From contig NZ_FOIF01000016.1 in NCBI RefSeq assembly GCF_900111575.1, positions 1-36,552 of the forward strand: a stretch of 36,552 nucleotides of DNA, given 5' to 3'. Made by a program: the position numbers and the translations under genes. The notes beneath the pieces were generated by a model. It saw only the letters and a program-made list of their open reading frames with translations. It was not told the origin of the DNA and ran no database searches. The number at the start of each line of letters is the position of its first letter. Position 1 is the first letter of the stretch. Below, piece by piece: positions 1 through 8,401 of this stretch. The DNA is from Anaerobranca gottschalkii DSM 13577. GTDB taxonomy: Bacteria; Bacillota; Proteinivoracia; Proteinivoracales; Proteinivoracaceae.

Positions 1-2
1 TA

Positions 3-290
3 CTATCAAGCCGCTTAAGCAGCCGACCAATGGGTTGGAGTCGTGAAGGACTGCGGGCAATGGCTGAGTTACGAGCATATTTAAGTAGTGGTGGCAAAAT
101 TACACTTAAACATTTAAAATCAGAAGCAAAGAAAAGCTATAGCCTGGAAAAAAATATTGTCCTAAAGATCAAAAATACCTATACCAAGGCACGTGAACTA
201 TTAAATAATGTACCTATATTAAGCAAAGGTAAAGTCATACCAATGTTTAAATGTTTGAAAGATATGCATAATGGAACATTTAATTTATAA
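3..290 (+). CDS. C-terminal end of an ISLre2-family (UPF0236) transposase, cut by the window edge
   Basis: The reading frame is open from the left edge and ends in TAA at 288-290; only about 95 C-terminal residues are visible. The stretch RLSSRPMGWSREGLRAMAEL (from about base 12) matches, from memory, the conserved end of ISLre2/UPF0236 transposases, where a P-x-G-W-S-x-x-G motif precedes M-A-x-L-R-x-Y. The enzyme would catalyse cut-and-paste movement of its own element. An ATG at 30 lies inside the conserved motif and is not a real start. The rest of the tail is Lys-rich with no recognised motif. Whether the upstream part is intact cannot be seen. Confidence 0.75.
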   Translation, partial: LSSRLSSRPMGWSREGLRAMAELRAYLSSGGKITLKHLKSEAKKSYSLEKNIVLKIKNTYTKARELLNNVPILSKGKVIPMFKCLKDMHNGTFNL

Positions 291-323
291 ACCAAAATAG
301 AGTGGTCATCAATTTATAAATAT

Positions 324-341
324 CCTATAAAAAGTTGACAC
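324..341. repeat. Putative right terminus of the ISLre2-like element
   Basis: The segment CCTATAAAAAGTTGACAC, 34 bases after the transposase stop, has the look of an insertion-sequence end (GTGTCAACTTTTTATAGG read inwards). The opposite end lies outside the window, so the inverted-repeat partner and any target-site duplication cannot be checked. If correct, the element stops about 20 bases upstream of the cobalamin operon promoter. Confidence 0.35.
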
Positions 342-361
342 TATCCTAAAATAAAAAGAGA

Positions 362-391
362 TTGACATTTGACTTTAGTATAGAATATAAT
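362..391 (+). promoter_or_regulatory. Sigma-A-type promoter of the cobalamin operon
   Basis: A perfect -35 box TTGACA (362-367) is followed after 18 bases by a perfect -10 box TATAAT (386-391). Transcription would start near 398, about 23 bases before the first paired strand of the B12 riboswitch. Confidence 0.72.
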
Positions 392-420
392 TAATTTAGT
401 TAAATTTTAAAACTAAATAT

Positions 421-616
421 AAATTTCAGGGTGCTTTAGAGATAAAGCTTAAAAGGGAAAGAGGTTAGAATCCTCTACAGCCCCCGCTACTGTATTCAGG
501 GATGAAATCTTCCATAACCACCGGTTTTCCGGGAAGGGGAAGAGAGTAAGATGATCTGTAAGTCAGGAGACCTGCCTTGAAATTTTCCTGTCATAGCTTC
601 GGAGGGAAGTGTATGA
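421..616 (+). promoter_or_regulatory. Cobalamin (B12) riboswitch
   Basis: The leader carries the class signatures in order: AAAGGGAA (452-459), AATCC (469-473), CAGCCCCCGCTACTGT (478-493) and the B12 box AGTCAGGAGACCTGCC (561-576). An 8-bp closing stem is visible between AAATTTCA (421-428) and TGAAATTT (578-585). Downstream, TCATA (591-595) pairs with TATGA (612-616) and CTTC (597-600) with GAAG (606-609). This hairpin presents loop GGAGG (601-605), which can pair with TCCTCT (471-476) including wobbles, as expected for the kissing loop of this class. Ligand binding is expected to favour the terminator at 635-664 and switch off the salvage and import genes. The class is certain; the exact expression-platform pairing is inferred. 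Confidence 0.95.
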
Positions 617-634
617 GGTTTTTTTCTTGCCTTT

Positions 635-664
635 AAACACACAGTAGCTATGCTGTGTGTTTTT
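635..664 (+). terminator. Intrinsic terminator of the riboswitch expression platform
   Basis: AAACACACAG (635-644) pairs perfectly with CTGTGTGTTT (653-662) around loop TAGCTATG, and the run of T continues to 665. The loop segment AGCTATG (646-652) is exactly complementary to CATAGCT (592-598) in the riboswitch 3' hairpin. That pairing offers an alternative fold competing with termination. Confidence 0.8.
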
Positions 665-760
665 ATTATGATTTTCTCAAATACACTTTTATGATCCGAA
701 GTTTATTGAACTCTTTTGACAAGATGGGAAAAATACAAAAACTAAAGAAGGGGATTGAAA

Positions 761-1264
761 ATGAATAGAGAACGAATAATGAAATTAATTTTAACAGGTT
801 TTTTTATTATATTTTCTTATATCGGTTCCTTGGTTAAGTTTTCTGGTTCTATAGCTTTAGATTCGTTGCCTGCATATTTTTCTGCTATTATTTTAGGACC
901 CCTTTTGGGAGGATTCGTAGGACTTGTTGGCCATCTATTGACAGCTTTAACCAGTGGCTTTCCTATGACTTTGCCTATGCACTTATTTATTTCTGTAATG
1001 ATGTTTATTATTGTTTTTCTATTCTCCATAGCTTATAGGAAAGGGAACTTCTTAGGGATTATCTTAGGAATTATTTTAAATGGCCCTGTTGCTGCAACTT
1101 TATCAGCATATATTTTTGCTAATTTAGTAGATATGTCTATATCTTTTTGGAATTTTATTTCTTTAATAATTGTTCCCTTAACATTAGCCTCTAGTGTTAA
1201 TATTATTTTTGCCCATATTCTCTATAAAGCCATACCTAAAAAGTATTATTCTACTTATTGGTAA
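761..1264 (+). CDS. cblT: ECF transporter substrate-binding (S) subunit, probable alpha-ribazole transporter
   Basis: A 167-residue, very hydrophobic protein with about five to six membrane segments and no ATPase motif, the size of ECF S components. S subunits bind the substrate in the membrane and use a shared ECF energising module, which is not in this window. It is the first gene after the B12 riboswitch and is followed by a PurM-like kinase and cobU. This order matches the cblT-cblS pair known in Listeria and Geobacillus, where CblT is the proposed alpha-ribazole importer. The ATG at 761 is chosen because AAGAAGGGG (745-753) is well spaced to it; a TTG at 755 lies too close. Substrate assignment rests on context and could be another B12 precursor. 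Confidence 0.72.
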   Translation: MNRERIMKLILTGFFIIFSYIGSLVKFSGSIALDSLPAYFSAIILGPLLGGFVGLVGHLLTALTSGFPMTLPMHLFISVMMFIIVFLFSIAYRKGNFLGIILGIILNGPVAATLSAYIFANLVDMSISFWNFISLIIVPLTLASSVNIIFAHILYKAIPKKYYSTYW

Positions 1265-1310
1265 AGTTAGAAGGTTAACGGGTAAATTCATAAAAGAAGG
1301 AAGGATTAAA

Positions 1311-2066
1311 TTGAGGGATTTTATGTTTGAAAAATATAGGGATTTAACTTTTTGTTGGCTGAATAGTAATGAGGCTATTGTAATTTCTTGTGATAGTTGT
1401 GGCGGTGTAGGTGCAAAGGAAAAGGATTATATCAAAGTTTCTCCAGAAGTTGTAGGGTATTATACTACCCAGGTTGCTTTAATGGAAATTTTAGCTGTAA
1501 AAGCACACCCCTTCGCTATTATTAATAACTTGGCTGTGGAGATGGATAGTACAGGTAAAGAAATCCTTAAAGGGATTAACAAAGCATTGGTAGCAGCAGA
1601 ATTAAAAGATAAGGTTTATATAACAGGTAGTACAGAAGAAAACTTTCCTAGTTTACAAACAGCTTTGGGAATAACTGTTTTAGGAAAGGTTAATAAAGAA
1701 AACTGGACTTTACCTAAATCATATAGAGGGGACTTTATAGCTGTAATTGGTATTCCCAAAGTGGGAGAAGAAGTGATAATGGATTTTGGGCAAGAAACTT
1801 TACTTTTAGGAAGATATAAAAATTTACTTAAAAACCCTTATATTAATGAAATACTTCCAGTAGGTTCTAAAGGGATTTTATTTGAGTTACAAGAATTAGC
1901 TCAAAGCAATAACTTATCCTTTAGACTATTAGAAAAAATAACTTTAGACTTAAATAAATCTGCTGGTCCTGCAACCTGTGCTTTAATTACTTTTAATGAA
2001 AAAGATCTTTACCAAGTTAGCAAAGATATTTCATTACCCTTTAATATTATTGGGCAGTTTTGTTAG
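1311..2066 (+). CDS. cblS: Alpha-ribazole kinase, AIR-synthase (PurM)-like fold
   Basis: A 251-residue protein resembling the AIR synthase/ThiL superfamily. Its early region has ISCDSCGGVGAKEKDYIKV, where the D-x-x-G-G-V-G pattern is like the ATP-binding N-terminal part of PurM-like enzymes. A Gly-rich segment near the C-terminus (SAGPATCALITF) also fits. In Geobacillus and Listeria such a protein, CblS, phosphorylates alpha-ribazole to its 5'-phosphate, bypassing CobT; no cobT is visible here. The TTG at 1311 is preferred because AAGAAGGAAGG (1294-1304) sits 6 bases upstream; ATG 1323 is the alternative. The neighbours cblT and cobU support the role. The specific function is inferred from context and family. 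Confidence 0.75.
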   Translation: MRDFMFEKYRDLTFCWLNSNEAIVISCDSCGGVGAKEKDYIKVSPEVVGYYTTQVALMEILAVKAHPFAIINNLAVEMDSTGKEILKGINKALVAAELKDKVYITGSTEENFPSLQTALGITVLGKVNKENWTLPKSYRGDFIAVIGIPKVGEEVIMDFGQETLLLGRYKNLLKNPYINEILPVGSKGILFELQELAQSNNLSFRLLEKITLDLNKSAGPATCALITFNEKDLYQVSKDISLPFNIIGQFC

Positions 2067-2079
2067 AAGGGAGTTTCAT

Positions 2080-2643
2080 ATGGGAAAAATAATTATAATT
2101 ACTGGAGGAGCGAGAAGTGGTAAGTCCAGTTTTGCTGAAAAATTAGCAAAAGGGTATGGTCATAAAGTTTTATATATAGGAACTGCTATACCTCTAGATG
2201 AGGAAATGGCTGAAAGGATAAAAAAACACCAATTAATAAGAGATAAGAACTGGGATACATATGAAGGATATCAAAATTTTGGGAAATTGACAGAAATTTT
2301 GGGTGAATATCAATGTGTTTTATTAGATTGTGTGACTGTAATGCTTACAAATATAATGTACAGTTATCCTGAATTTACTGAAGAAAAAACCGAAAGAGAG
2401 GTTTTTGAGAAAATAGAAGAAAAATGTAAAAGGGAATTAGATATTTTAATTGATAATTCAAAGAAAATGAATATACCTTTAATACTGGTTACTAATGAAT
2501 TGGGCTGGGGTATTGTCCCTGAAAATCCTTTAGTCAGGATATTTAGGGATATGGCAGGAAGGATAAATCAATACATAGCTAAAAAAGGTGAAGAAGTTTA
2601 TTTAATGATATCTGGGATTCCGTTGAAAGTGAAGGGAAGATAA
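2080..2643 (+). CDS. cobU: Adenosylcobinamide kinase / adenosylcobinamide-phosphate guanylyltransferase
   Basis: CobU phosphorylates adenosylcobinamide and then transfers GMP to it, giving adenosylcobinamide-GDP, the activated precursor that CobS joins to alpha-ribazole. The P-loop GGARSGKSS lies at residues 9-17, and RIKKHQ with H50 corresponds to the conserved histidine that becomes guanylylated. The 187-residue length is typical. The start is ATG 2080, preceded by AGAAGGGAG; a longer upstream frame overlaps cblS and is unlikely. The stop TAA (2641-2643) overlaps the ATG of cobS, so the two are probably translationally coupled. Confidence 0.94.
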   Translation: MGKIIIITGGARSGKSSFAEKLAKGYGHKVLYIGTAIPLDEEMAERIKKHQLIRDKNWDTYEGYQNFGKLTEILGEYQCVLLDCVTVMLTNIMYSYPEFTEEKTEREVFEKIEEKCKRELDILIDNSKKMNIPLILVTNELGWGIVPENPLVRIFRDMAGRINQYIAKKGEEVYLMISGIPLKVKGR

Positions 2644-3386
2644 TGAAAAGATTTTTGCTGATGGTACAGTTCTTTACTAGAATTCCAATAAATAAAGAAT
2701 TTGAGATAGAAGAAGGGGATTTTCATAAGGGTGTAATTTATCTGCCTTTGATAGGGCTTATTATAGGACTATTTATGGCAGGGATCTATTATATTACTAA
2801 AACTTATTCTGGTGATATTATCGCTATTGTTATGGCCTTATTGTTTGGTTACCTAATAACTGGTGCTTTACACATCGATGGTTTAGCAGATACCTGTGAT
2901 GCCATTTTTACTATGAAAACTAAAGAAAAAATGTTAGAAATAATGAAAGATAGTAGGCTTGGTACCTACGGGACTTTAGCTGTCCTTTTCGACATTTTAT
3001 TAAAAGTGTCGTTATTACTCTCCCTCGATAAAAGTTATAGAGCCATAGCAATAATTGTAGCTCCAGTTATTGGGCGAACCTTTTTAACTGTTTCTTTATA
3101 TAAAGCTGAATATCCTAGGAAGGATGGTACAGGCAATCTTTTTGTAGGCAAAGTTACTTTATTAGATATTGTTTTAACGATGGTTATTTCTCTATTTTTA
3201 ATTTTTTTCATCTTAAGAGTTGAGGGCTTGTTAGTTTTTGCTATAGCAATCCCCTTTACCTTATTAGTAAGAAAATATTTAATAGGAAAAGTTGGTGGGC
3301 TTACCGGGGATATGTTAGGAACAATAAATGAAGTAAATGAAATACTTACCCTCTTTATTTTGATGTTCCTTCAAAATTGGAGGTAA
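2643..3386 (+). CDS. cobS: Adenosylcobinamide-GDP ribazoletransferase (cobalamin synthase)
   Basis: CobS is the membrane enzyme that condenses adenosylcobinamide-GDP with alpha-ribazole or its phosphate. The 247-residue protein is strongly hydrophobic with several membrane spans. It carries the family hallmark GALHIDGLADTCDA at residues 74-87, whose acidic residues bind metal. A second conserved segment, MKDSRLGTYG, follows. Near the C-terminus GGLTGDMLGTINEVNE is another signature. It begins within the stop codon of cobU (TAATG), and cobC follows after 4 bases, as in a standard nucleotide-loop assembly cluster. Confidence 0.95.
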   Translation: MKRFLLMVQFFTRIPINKEFEIEEGDFHKGVIYLPLIGLIIGLFMAGIYYITKTYSGDIIAIVMALLFGYLITGALHIDGLADTCDAIFTMKTKEKMLEIMKDSRLGTYGTLAVLFDILLKVSLLLSLDKSYRAIAIIVAPVIGRTFLTVSLYKAEYPRKDGTGNLFVGKVTLLDIVLTMVISLFLIFFILRVEGLLVFAIAIPFTLLVRKYLIGKVGGLTGDMLGTINEVNEILTLFILMFLQNWR

Positions 3387-3390
3387 AGGA

Positions 3391-3987
3391 ATGAAAGAAA
3401 CTATTTTATATTTAATTCGCCATAGTGAATCAACCTATAATCAAAGGAAAGTTTATTATGGAAGAATAGATTGTCCTTTAAGCGAATTTGGGGTTAGACA
3501 ATCCCAACTTCTCAAAGGAAAATTGAAAAAAGTAAAATTTGATCAGGTAATATCTAGTCCACTTAAGAGATGTCTTCATACAGCAACTATTATTACTGGT
3601 CTTAGAGAACAAGAAATTTTGACAGTCGATGGGTTTAAGGAATTGGATTTTGGACTTTGGGAAGGATTAAATTTTGAAGAAATTGCCGCTAACTATCCGG
3701 ATAATTGGGAGGATTGGAAAAGGGATTGGAAAAGGGCAACTCCAATAAATGGAGAAAATTTTATGGAAATGTACAATAGGGTAACAAAAGCATTGACAAA
3801 CATTTTACAAAAATATCAAGGAAGAAAAATTCTCTTAGTTTCCCATAAAGGGTGTTTACAGATCATCGCCTCTTATCTTTTAATACAAAATGAAAATCTG
3901 TTTTGGAATTTTGATTTTAAACAGGGTAAATACAGTGTCTTTGAAATTATAGATAATTTTTGTGTTTTAAAAAAAATCAACTGTTGA
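3391..3987 (+). CDS. cobC: Alpha-ribazole phosphatase, histidine phosphatase family
   Basis: A 198-residue member of the phosphoglycerate-mutase-like histidine phosphatases. The catalytic motif IRHSEST has R10 and the phospho-acceptor H11, and the second catalytic histidine is H152 in VSHKG. CobC removes the 5'-phosphate from alpha-ribazole phosphate or from adenosylcobalamin phosphate. GGAGGT (3379-3384) lies in the cobS end, 6 bases before ATG 3391. Histidine phosphatases are hard to separate by sequence alone; the position between cobS and cobQ makes this assignment strong. Confidence 0.88.
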   Translation: MKETILYLIRHSESTYNQRKVYYGRIDCPLSEFGVRQSQLLKGKLKKVKFDQVISSPLKRCLHTATIITGLREQEILTVDGFKELDFGLWEGLNFEEIAANYPDNWEDWKRDWKRATPINGENFMEMYNRVTKALTNILQKYQGRKILLVSHKGCLQIIASYLLIQNENLFWNFDFKQGKYSVFEIIDNFCVLKKINC

Positions 3988-3999
3988 TGGGGTGATTAA

Positions 4000-5493
4000 A
4001 TGGAAAGGAAAAGTATAATGGTTCAAGGAACAGCCTCATCTGTTGGTAAAAGTGTAATATGTACTGCAATTTGCCGTATTTTAACAGAAGATGGGAAACG
4101 GGTTGCACCCTTTAAAGCCCAAAACATGTCTTTAAATTCCTATATTACTGAAGATGGTTTGGAAATAGGTAGAGCTCAAGGAATTCAAGGGGAGGCCTGT
4201 AAAATAAAGCCAACTGTAGAAATGAATCCCATTTTATTAAAGCCAACTGCCGATAATAAAAGTCAAATAGTTGTTAAAGGAAAGGTTTTAGCTAATTTGG
4301 AAGCACAGGAATACTATAGTATTAAAGGAAAGCTAAAAAGAATAATAAAAGAATGTTATTTTAAACTATTAAATAACAATGATGTCGTAGTAATAGAAGG
4401 GGCAGGTAGTCCTGCAGAAATCAATTTAAATAAAGATGATATTGTTAATATGGGTATGGCAAAAATGGCTAATTCGCCTGTTCTTTTAGTAGCAGACATA
4501 GATAAAGGAGGAGTTTTTGCATCTATTTATGGGACGGTGATGTTATTAGATGAGGAAGATAGAAAAAGAATTAAAGGAATTATTATTAATAAATTTCGAG
4601 GGGATATTGAAATCTTAAAACCTGGTTTAAAAACAATTGAGAATTTAGTTAATATACCTGTTATAGGGGTTATTCCATATTTTCTGTATAAAATTGAAGA
4701 TGAAGACAGTGTTACAGATTGGGCGAGGTATAAAAGGCAAGGGGATTTTCATATTGCTGTTATAAAATTACCTAGAATATCAAATTTTACAGATATTAAC
4801 CCATTATTACTATATGAAAATATTGATTTAAAGTTTGTTGAGTTACAAGATGATTTAGGAGAAGTAGATTTGATAATTTTACCAGGAAGCAAAAATACTA
4901 TAGAAGATTTACAAGCTTTAAAAAAGACAGGAATGTTTGATAAAATTTTAAAGGCCTATAAAAAGGGTGTTAATATTTTTGGGATTTGTGGGGGCTACCA
5001 AATGTTAGGTAAGGAAATAAAGGATTGTTATGGAGTAGAGAGTTCTATAAAATCTACTAATGGTTTTAATTTACTTCCTATTACCACTGAATTTAGGCAA
5101 GATAAAATAACAACATTATCAGATGGGGAGGATATGCTATTTAATTGTCCGGTGAAAGGCTATGAAATACATATGGGTAAGACAGAATTTGTAGAGAATA
5201 GTATTTATCCATTAATTAAGGTTGAAAAAGAGGGACAAATTTATTTTGATGGTTGTTTTAACGAGGATAAAAATGTATTTGGAACTTATTTTCACGGTAT
5301 TTTTGAAAATCAGGAATTCACTTTAAACCTTTTAAATTTACTTAGAGTAAATCGTGGTAAAAGACCAGAAATAGTAAAAGTCGATTATGAGGAGCATAAA
5401 GAAAAAGAGTATACAAAACTAGCCCAACTAGTGAGGGAAAACTTGGATATAAAAAAACTTTATCAAATTATAGAGGAAGGTCATCGTGATTAA
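4000..5493 (+). CDS. cobQ: Adenosylcobyric acid synthase (glutamine-hydrolysing)
   Basis: CobQ (CbiP) amidates four carboxylates of adenosylcobyrinic acid a,c-diamide, using ATP and glutamine. The 497-residue length is normal. The N-terminal dethiobiotin-synthetase-like ATPase part begins with QGTASSVGKS. The C-terminal class-I-type glutaminase part has GICGGYQMLG with nucleophile C330 and FHGIF with catalytic H432. The Shine-Dalgarno GGGGTGA precedes ATG 4000. It overlaps the downstream cbiB by 8 bases. Earlier corrin-ring genes are absent from this window, so its substrate may come from import or from genes elsewhere. Confidence 0.95.
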   Translation: MERKSIMVQGTASSVGKSVICTAICRILTEDGKRVAPFKAQNMSLNSYITEDGLEIGRAQGIQGEACKIKPTVEMNPILLKPTADNKSQIVVKGKVLANLEAQEYYSIKGKLKRIIKECYFKLLNNNDVVVIEGAGSPAEINLNKDDIVNMGMAKMANSPVLLVADIDKGGVFASIYGTVMLLDEEDRKRIKGIIINKFRGDIEILKPGLKTIENLVNIPVIGVIPYFLYKIEDEDSVTDWARYKRQGDFHIAVIKLPRISNFTDINPLLLYENIDLKFVELQDDLGEVDLIILPGSKNTIEDLQALKKTGMFDKILKAYKKGVNIFGICGGYQMLGKEIKDCYGVESSIKSTNGFNLLPITTEFRQDKITTLSDGEDMLFNCPVKGYEIHMGKTEFVENSIYPLIKVEKEGQIYFDGCFNEDKNVFGTYFHGIFENQEFTLNLLNLLRVNRGKRPEIVKVDYEEHKEKEYTKLAQLVRENLDIKKLYQIIEEGHRD

Positions 5494-6424
5494 CTTTTGG
5501 TTAGCTTTTATCTTAGATATTTTATTAGGGGATCCATATTGGTTTCCCCATCCAGTAAAAGTTATAGGTATGTATATTATTTATTTTGAAAAACTAATAA
5601 GAATGAAAAACTGGAATAAAGAGCTGCTCAGAATATGGGGAATATGTTTAGTTTGTTCAACCATAGGACTAACTTATATAATTGGTTTATTTGCCTTAAA
5701 TTTTTCTAAAAGTATATCTATCTTTCTTTACAATCTACTGAATATATCTTTAATTTGGTTATGTATATCCCCCAAAGGTTTATATGTAGAAAGTATGAAA
5801 GTATACCATGCTTTAAGGTTAGGGGATCTTGAGAAAAGTAGGTATTTATTGTCCCGTATTGTTGGAAGAGATACTGATAATTTACAAGATGAAGATATTA
5901 TAAAGGCCACAGTAGAAACTGTTGCAGAAAATACATCAGATGGAGTTATAGCACCATTATTTTATATAGGAATTGGCGGTCCCCTTTTAGGACTAGTATA
6001 CAAAGCAGTAAATACTCTGGATTCTATGGTTGGATATAAAAATGAAAAGTATCAACATTTTGGGTGGGCATCAGCAAAAATCGATGATTTGTTTAATTAT
6101 ATACCTGCTAGAATAACAGGTTTTTTATACATTATTTCAGCATACATTTGGAAAATGGACTACAAAAACAGCTGGCGAATACTGTTGAGGGATAGAAGTA
6201 AACATGCTAGTCCAAATGCAGGGTGGCCTGAGAGTGCTGTGGCGGGGGCGTTAAAAATTCAGTTAGGAGGACCAAATAGATATTTTGGAAAAGTAGTTGA
6301 TAAAGAATATATAGGAGACAGGATAAAAAAAGTAGAGTATAAAGATATTTTACGGGTGAATAAATTGATGTATACAGCTACAATGATATTTTTAATACTT
6401 ATGTCTGCTATATTTAAAATTTAA
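5486..6424 (+). CDS. cbiB: Adenosylcobinamide-phosphate synthase (membrane protein)
   Basis: CbiB (CobD in Pseudomonas) attaches aminopropanol or its phosphate to adenosylcobyric acid. The 312-residue protein begins with the family motif DILLGDPYWFPHPVKVIG in its first membrane segment. It later has AENTSDGVIAPLFY and SPNAGWPESAVAGAL, all typical. Several hydrophobic spans place it in the cytoplasmic membrane. The GTG start at 5486 lies inside the end of cobQ behind GAGGAAGG, indicating coupled translation. Confidence 0.95.
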   Translation: MINFWLAFILDILLGDPYWFPHPVKVIGMYIIYFEKLIRMKNWNKELLRIWGICLVCSTIGLTYIIGLFALNFSKSISIFLYNLLNISLIWLCISPKGLYVESMKVYHALRLGDLEKSRYLLSRIVGRDTDNLQDEDIIKATVETVAENTSDGVIAPLFYIGIGGPLLGLVYKAVNTLDSMVGYKNEKYQHFGWASAKIDDLFNYIPARITGFLYIISAYIWKMDYKNSWRILLRDRSKHASPNAGWPESAVAGALKIQLGGPNRYFGKVVDKEYIGDRIKKVEYKDILRVNKLMYTATMIFLILMSAIFKI

Positions 6425-6444
6425 AAATTTTTATGGAGGTAAAA

Positions 6445-7524
6445 ATGGATTTTCATGGAGGGAATATTTATAGATATAATAATACTAATTTGATTGACTT
6501 TAGTTCTAATATAAATCCCTTAGGAATACCATATATATTTAAAAAAAAGTTGATAGATAATTTAGATGTATTAACTAGATATCCAGATATACACTATAAA
6601 AAAATGCGGGAAACTATAGGAAGTTACCTAGGAGTTGACAACTTTAATTCAGTTATACCTGGAAACGGTGCAGTTGAAATCATATATAAAACACTTTTGG
6701 CTCTAGATATCGAGGAAGTACTAATTGCTGCTCCGACCTTTGCTCAATACCGTATAGCAGCAGGATTAAAGAAAATACCCTATGAAGAAGTAGTAGTGTA
6801 TATGGAAAATGGTAAATTTCTCAAAGAAAAATTATTAGAAAAGATAAATAATCTTCCAAATAAATCTTTAGTTATAATTTGTAACCCTAATAATCCGACA
6901 GGGACGTTAATACCGTTAGAGACTATAGAGATTATAGCCCAAAAGTTAATAAAGAAAAAGGGTTATTTATTATTAGATGAAGCATTCATTGAATTTACTG
7001 ATAATTATCCTGTAAGTAGTATGGTTAAAAATTTGAAAAATTACCAGAACATAATTATTATAAGGGCTGCAACTAAATTCTTTGGTATTCCTGGGATTCG
7101 TTTAGGTTATGGAGTTTCAGAAAATGAATTATTGATAAATAAAATAAAAGGGATAATGGAACCCTGGAATGTAAATGCTTTAGCGGTATTGGCAGGAGAA
7201 ACTATTTTTTTAGATAAAAATTATATCAAAGATTCCCGAAAATGGATCAGAAAAGAAAAGGTGTTTTTTGAAAGAAATTTAGAAAAGTTATCAAAGGTAA
7301 TTTATCTAAATTCTCAAGCTAATTTTATATTATTAAAGATAAAAGATATGGAAGCACAAAAGGTTAAAAAGATGCTTTTACAAAGAAATATTCTCATCCG
7401 TACTTTGGAGGGATTTACTGGTATAGATCAAAACTATTTTAGGGTTGCAATCAAAGATAGGAGAAACAATGAATATTTTTTTCAAAAGCTAAAAGAGGTA
7501 ATATTCCATGAAAGTAATAGCTAA
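6445..7524 (+). CDS. cobD: L-threonine-O-3-phosphate decarboxylase, PLP aminotransferase fold
   Basis: This 359-residue class-I/II aminotransferase-fold enzyme decarboxylates threonine phosphate to (R)-1-amino-2-propanol phosphate, the partner used by CbiB. Visible features are SSNINPLG near the N-terminus, ICNPNNPTGT, the LLDEAF segment that contacts PLP, and ATKFFGIPGIRLGYG with the Schiff-base lysine K211. ATG 6445 is chosen over the in-frame ATG 6433, because the strong GGAGGT (6435-6440) lies between them and serves 6445. The fold alone would also fit histidinol-phosphate aminotransferase; the cob neighbourhood decides. It overlaps the next gene by 17 bases. Confidence 0.9.
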   Translation: MDFHGGNIYRYNNTNLIDFSSNINPLGIPYIFKKKLIDNLDVLTRYPDIHYKKMRETIGSYLGVDNFNSVIPGNGAVEIIYKTLLALDIEEVLIAAPTFAQYRIAAGLKKIPYEEVVVYMENGKFLKEKLLEKINNLPNKSLVIICNPNNPTGTLIPLETIEIIAQKLIKKKGYLLLDEAFIEFTDNYPVSSMVKNLKNYQNIIIIRAATKFFGIPGIRLGYGVSENELLINKIKGIMEPWNVNALAVLAGETIFLDKNYIKDSRKWIRKEKVFFERNLEKLSKVIYLNSQANFILLKIKDMEAQKVKKMLLQRNILIRTLEGFTGIDQNYFRVAIKDRRNNEYFFQKLKEVIFHESNS

Positions 7525-8401
7525 AGTTCCTGGATCTTGTGGAGAGTTAATTCAAGGACTAATCGGGGGTAAAGAGCTTTTAGTTTCATATCCAGTAAAC
7601 CTTTATTCTACAGTAGAAATTACACTTAAGGAAAAGAATACAACAAGAAAATTAGATTTAACAAAGCATCTGAAGGTATACAAAGTATTTAGATTATTTC
7701 TAAAGAAACTTTCTTTAGAGTATCTTATAGATAAATTTGAAATAAATATTTCTAATCAAATACCGGTAGGTAAAGGGATGGCAAGCAGTACTGCCGATTT
7801 GGCAGGGGTTTTATGGGGAGTATCAACTTTATTAAATTACCCTATAACAGACAAAGAGTTGGGAAAAATATTAGCTCTTGTAGACCCAACAGATAGTACT
7901 ATATTTAAAGATTTAAGTTTATTTGATCCTAAAAAGGGTAAGGTAGTTAAAAACCTTGGTCCTGTACCACATTTTTCTATTTTAGTTTTACAAGGATATG
8001 GGACTATAGATACCAAAAAACTTTATAAAAACAAAAATAACAAAGGCAGAAAAGATTTAAAGGAATTGATAGTTAAACTAAATAGGGCTTTAAAAGAGGG
8101 TAATATTCAAAGTTTAGGGGAAATAGCTACTTTGAGTGCCTTGGAAAATCAAAAAATACTCTATAAACCTTATTTAGAGGAAGTTATAAATTTAGTTTAT
8201 AAATATAATGGCTATGGATTAAACATAGCCCATAGTGGTACGGTATGTGGTGTAATATATGATGAAAAATTTGATAAAGAAAAATTTTTACAAGAACTTA
8301 GTATCAAACATCACCAAACCTTTGAAAAAATTTATCCTCTTCAAAGTATTGATGGTGGTGTTAAAATAAAAATTGAAAGGGAGATGAAAAAAAATGTTTA
8401 A
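7508..8401 (+). CDS. pduX: GHMP kinase, probable L-threonine kinase (PduX-like)
   Basis: A 297-residue GHMP-family small-molecule kinase. The opening PGSCGELIQG is the PduX-type N-terminal motif, and PVGKGMASSTADLAG at residues 86-100 is the Gly/Ser-rich ATP-binding loop. PduX phosphorylates L-threonine to threonine-3-phosphate, exactly the substrate of the adjacent CobD, so both steps of the aminopropanol-phosphate branch are encoded side by side. The ATG lies inside the end of cobD with AGAGGT 7 bases upstream. The specificity is inferred from motif and neighbour; the family is clear. Confidence 0.86.
   Translation: MKVIAKVPGSCGELIQGLIGGKELLVSYPVNLYSTVEITLKEKNTTRKLDLTKHLKVYKVFRLFLKKLSLEYLIDKFEINISNQIPVGKGMASSTADLAGVLWGVSTLLNYPITDKELGKILALVDPTDSTIFKDLSLFDPKKGKVVKNLGPVPHFSILVLQGYGTIDTKKLYKNKNNKGRKDLKELIVKLNRALKEGNIQSLGEIATLSALENQKILYKPYLEEVINLVYKYNGYGLNIAHSGTVCGVIYDEKFDKEKFLQELSIKHHQTFEKIYPLQSIDGGVKIKIEREMKKNV

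Noticed and set aside
6433-6444. Alternative ATG 12 bases upstream of the chosen cobD start
   Set aside because: The ribosome site GGAGGT lies inside this extension, so it serves the ATG at 6445.
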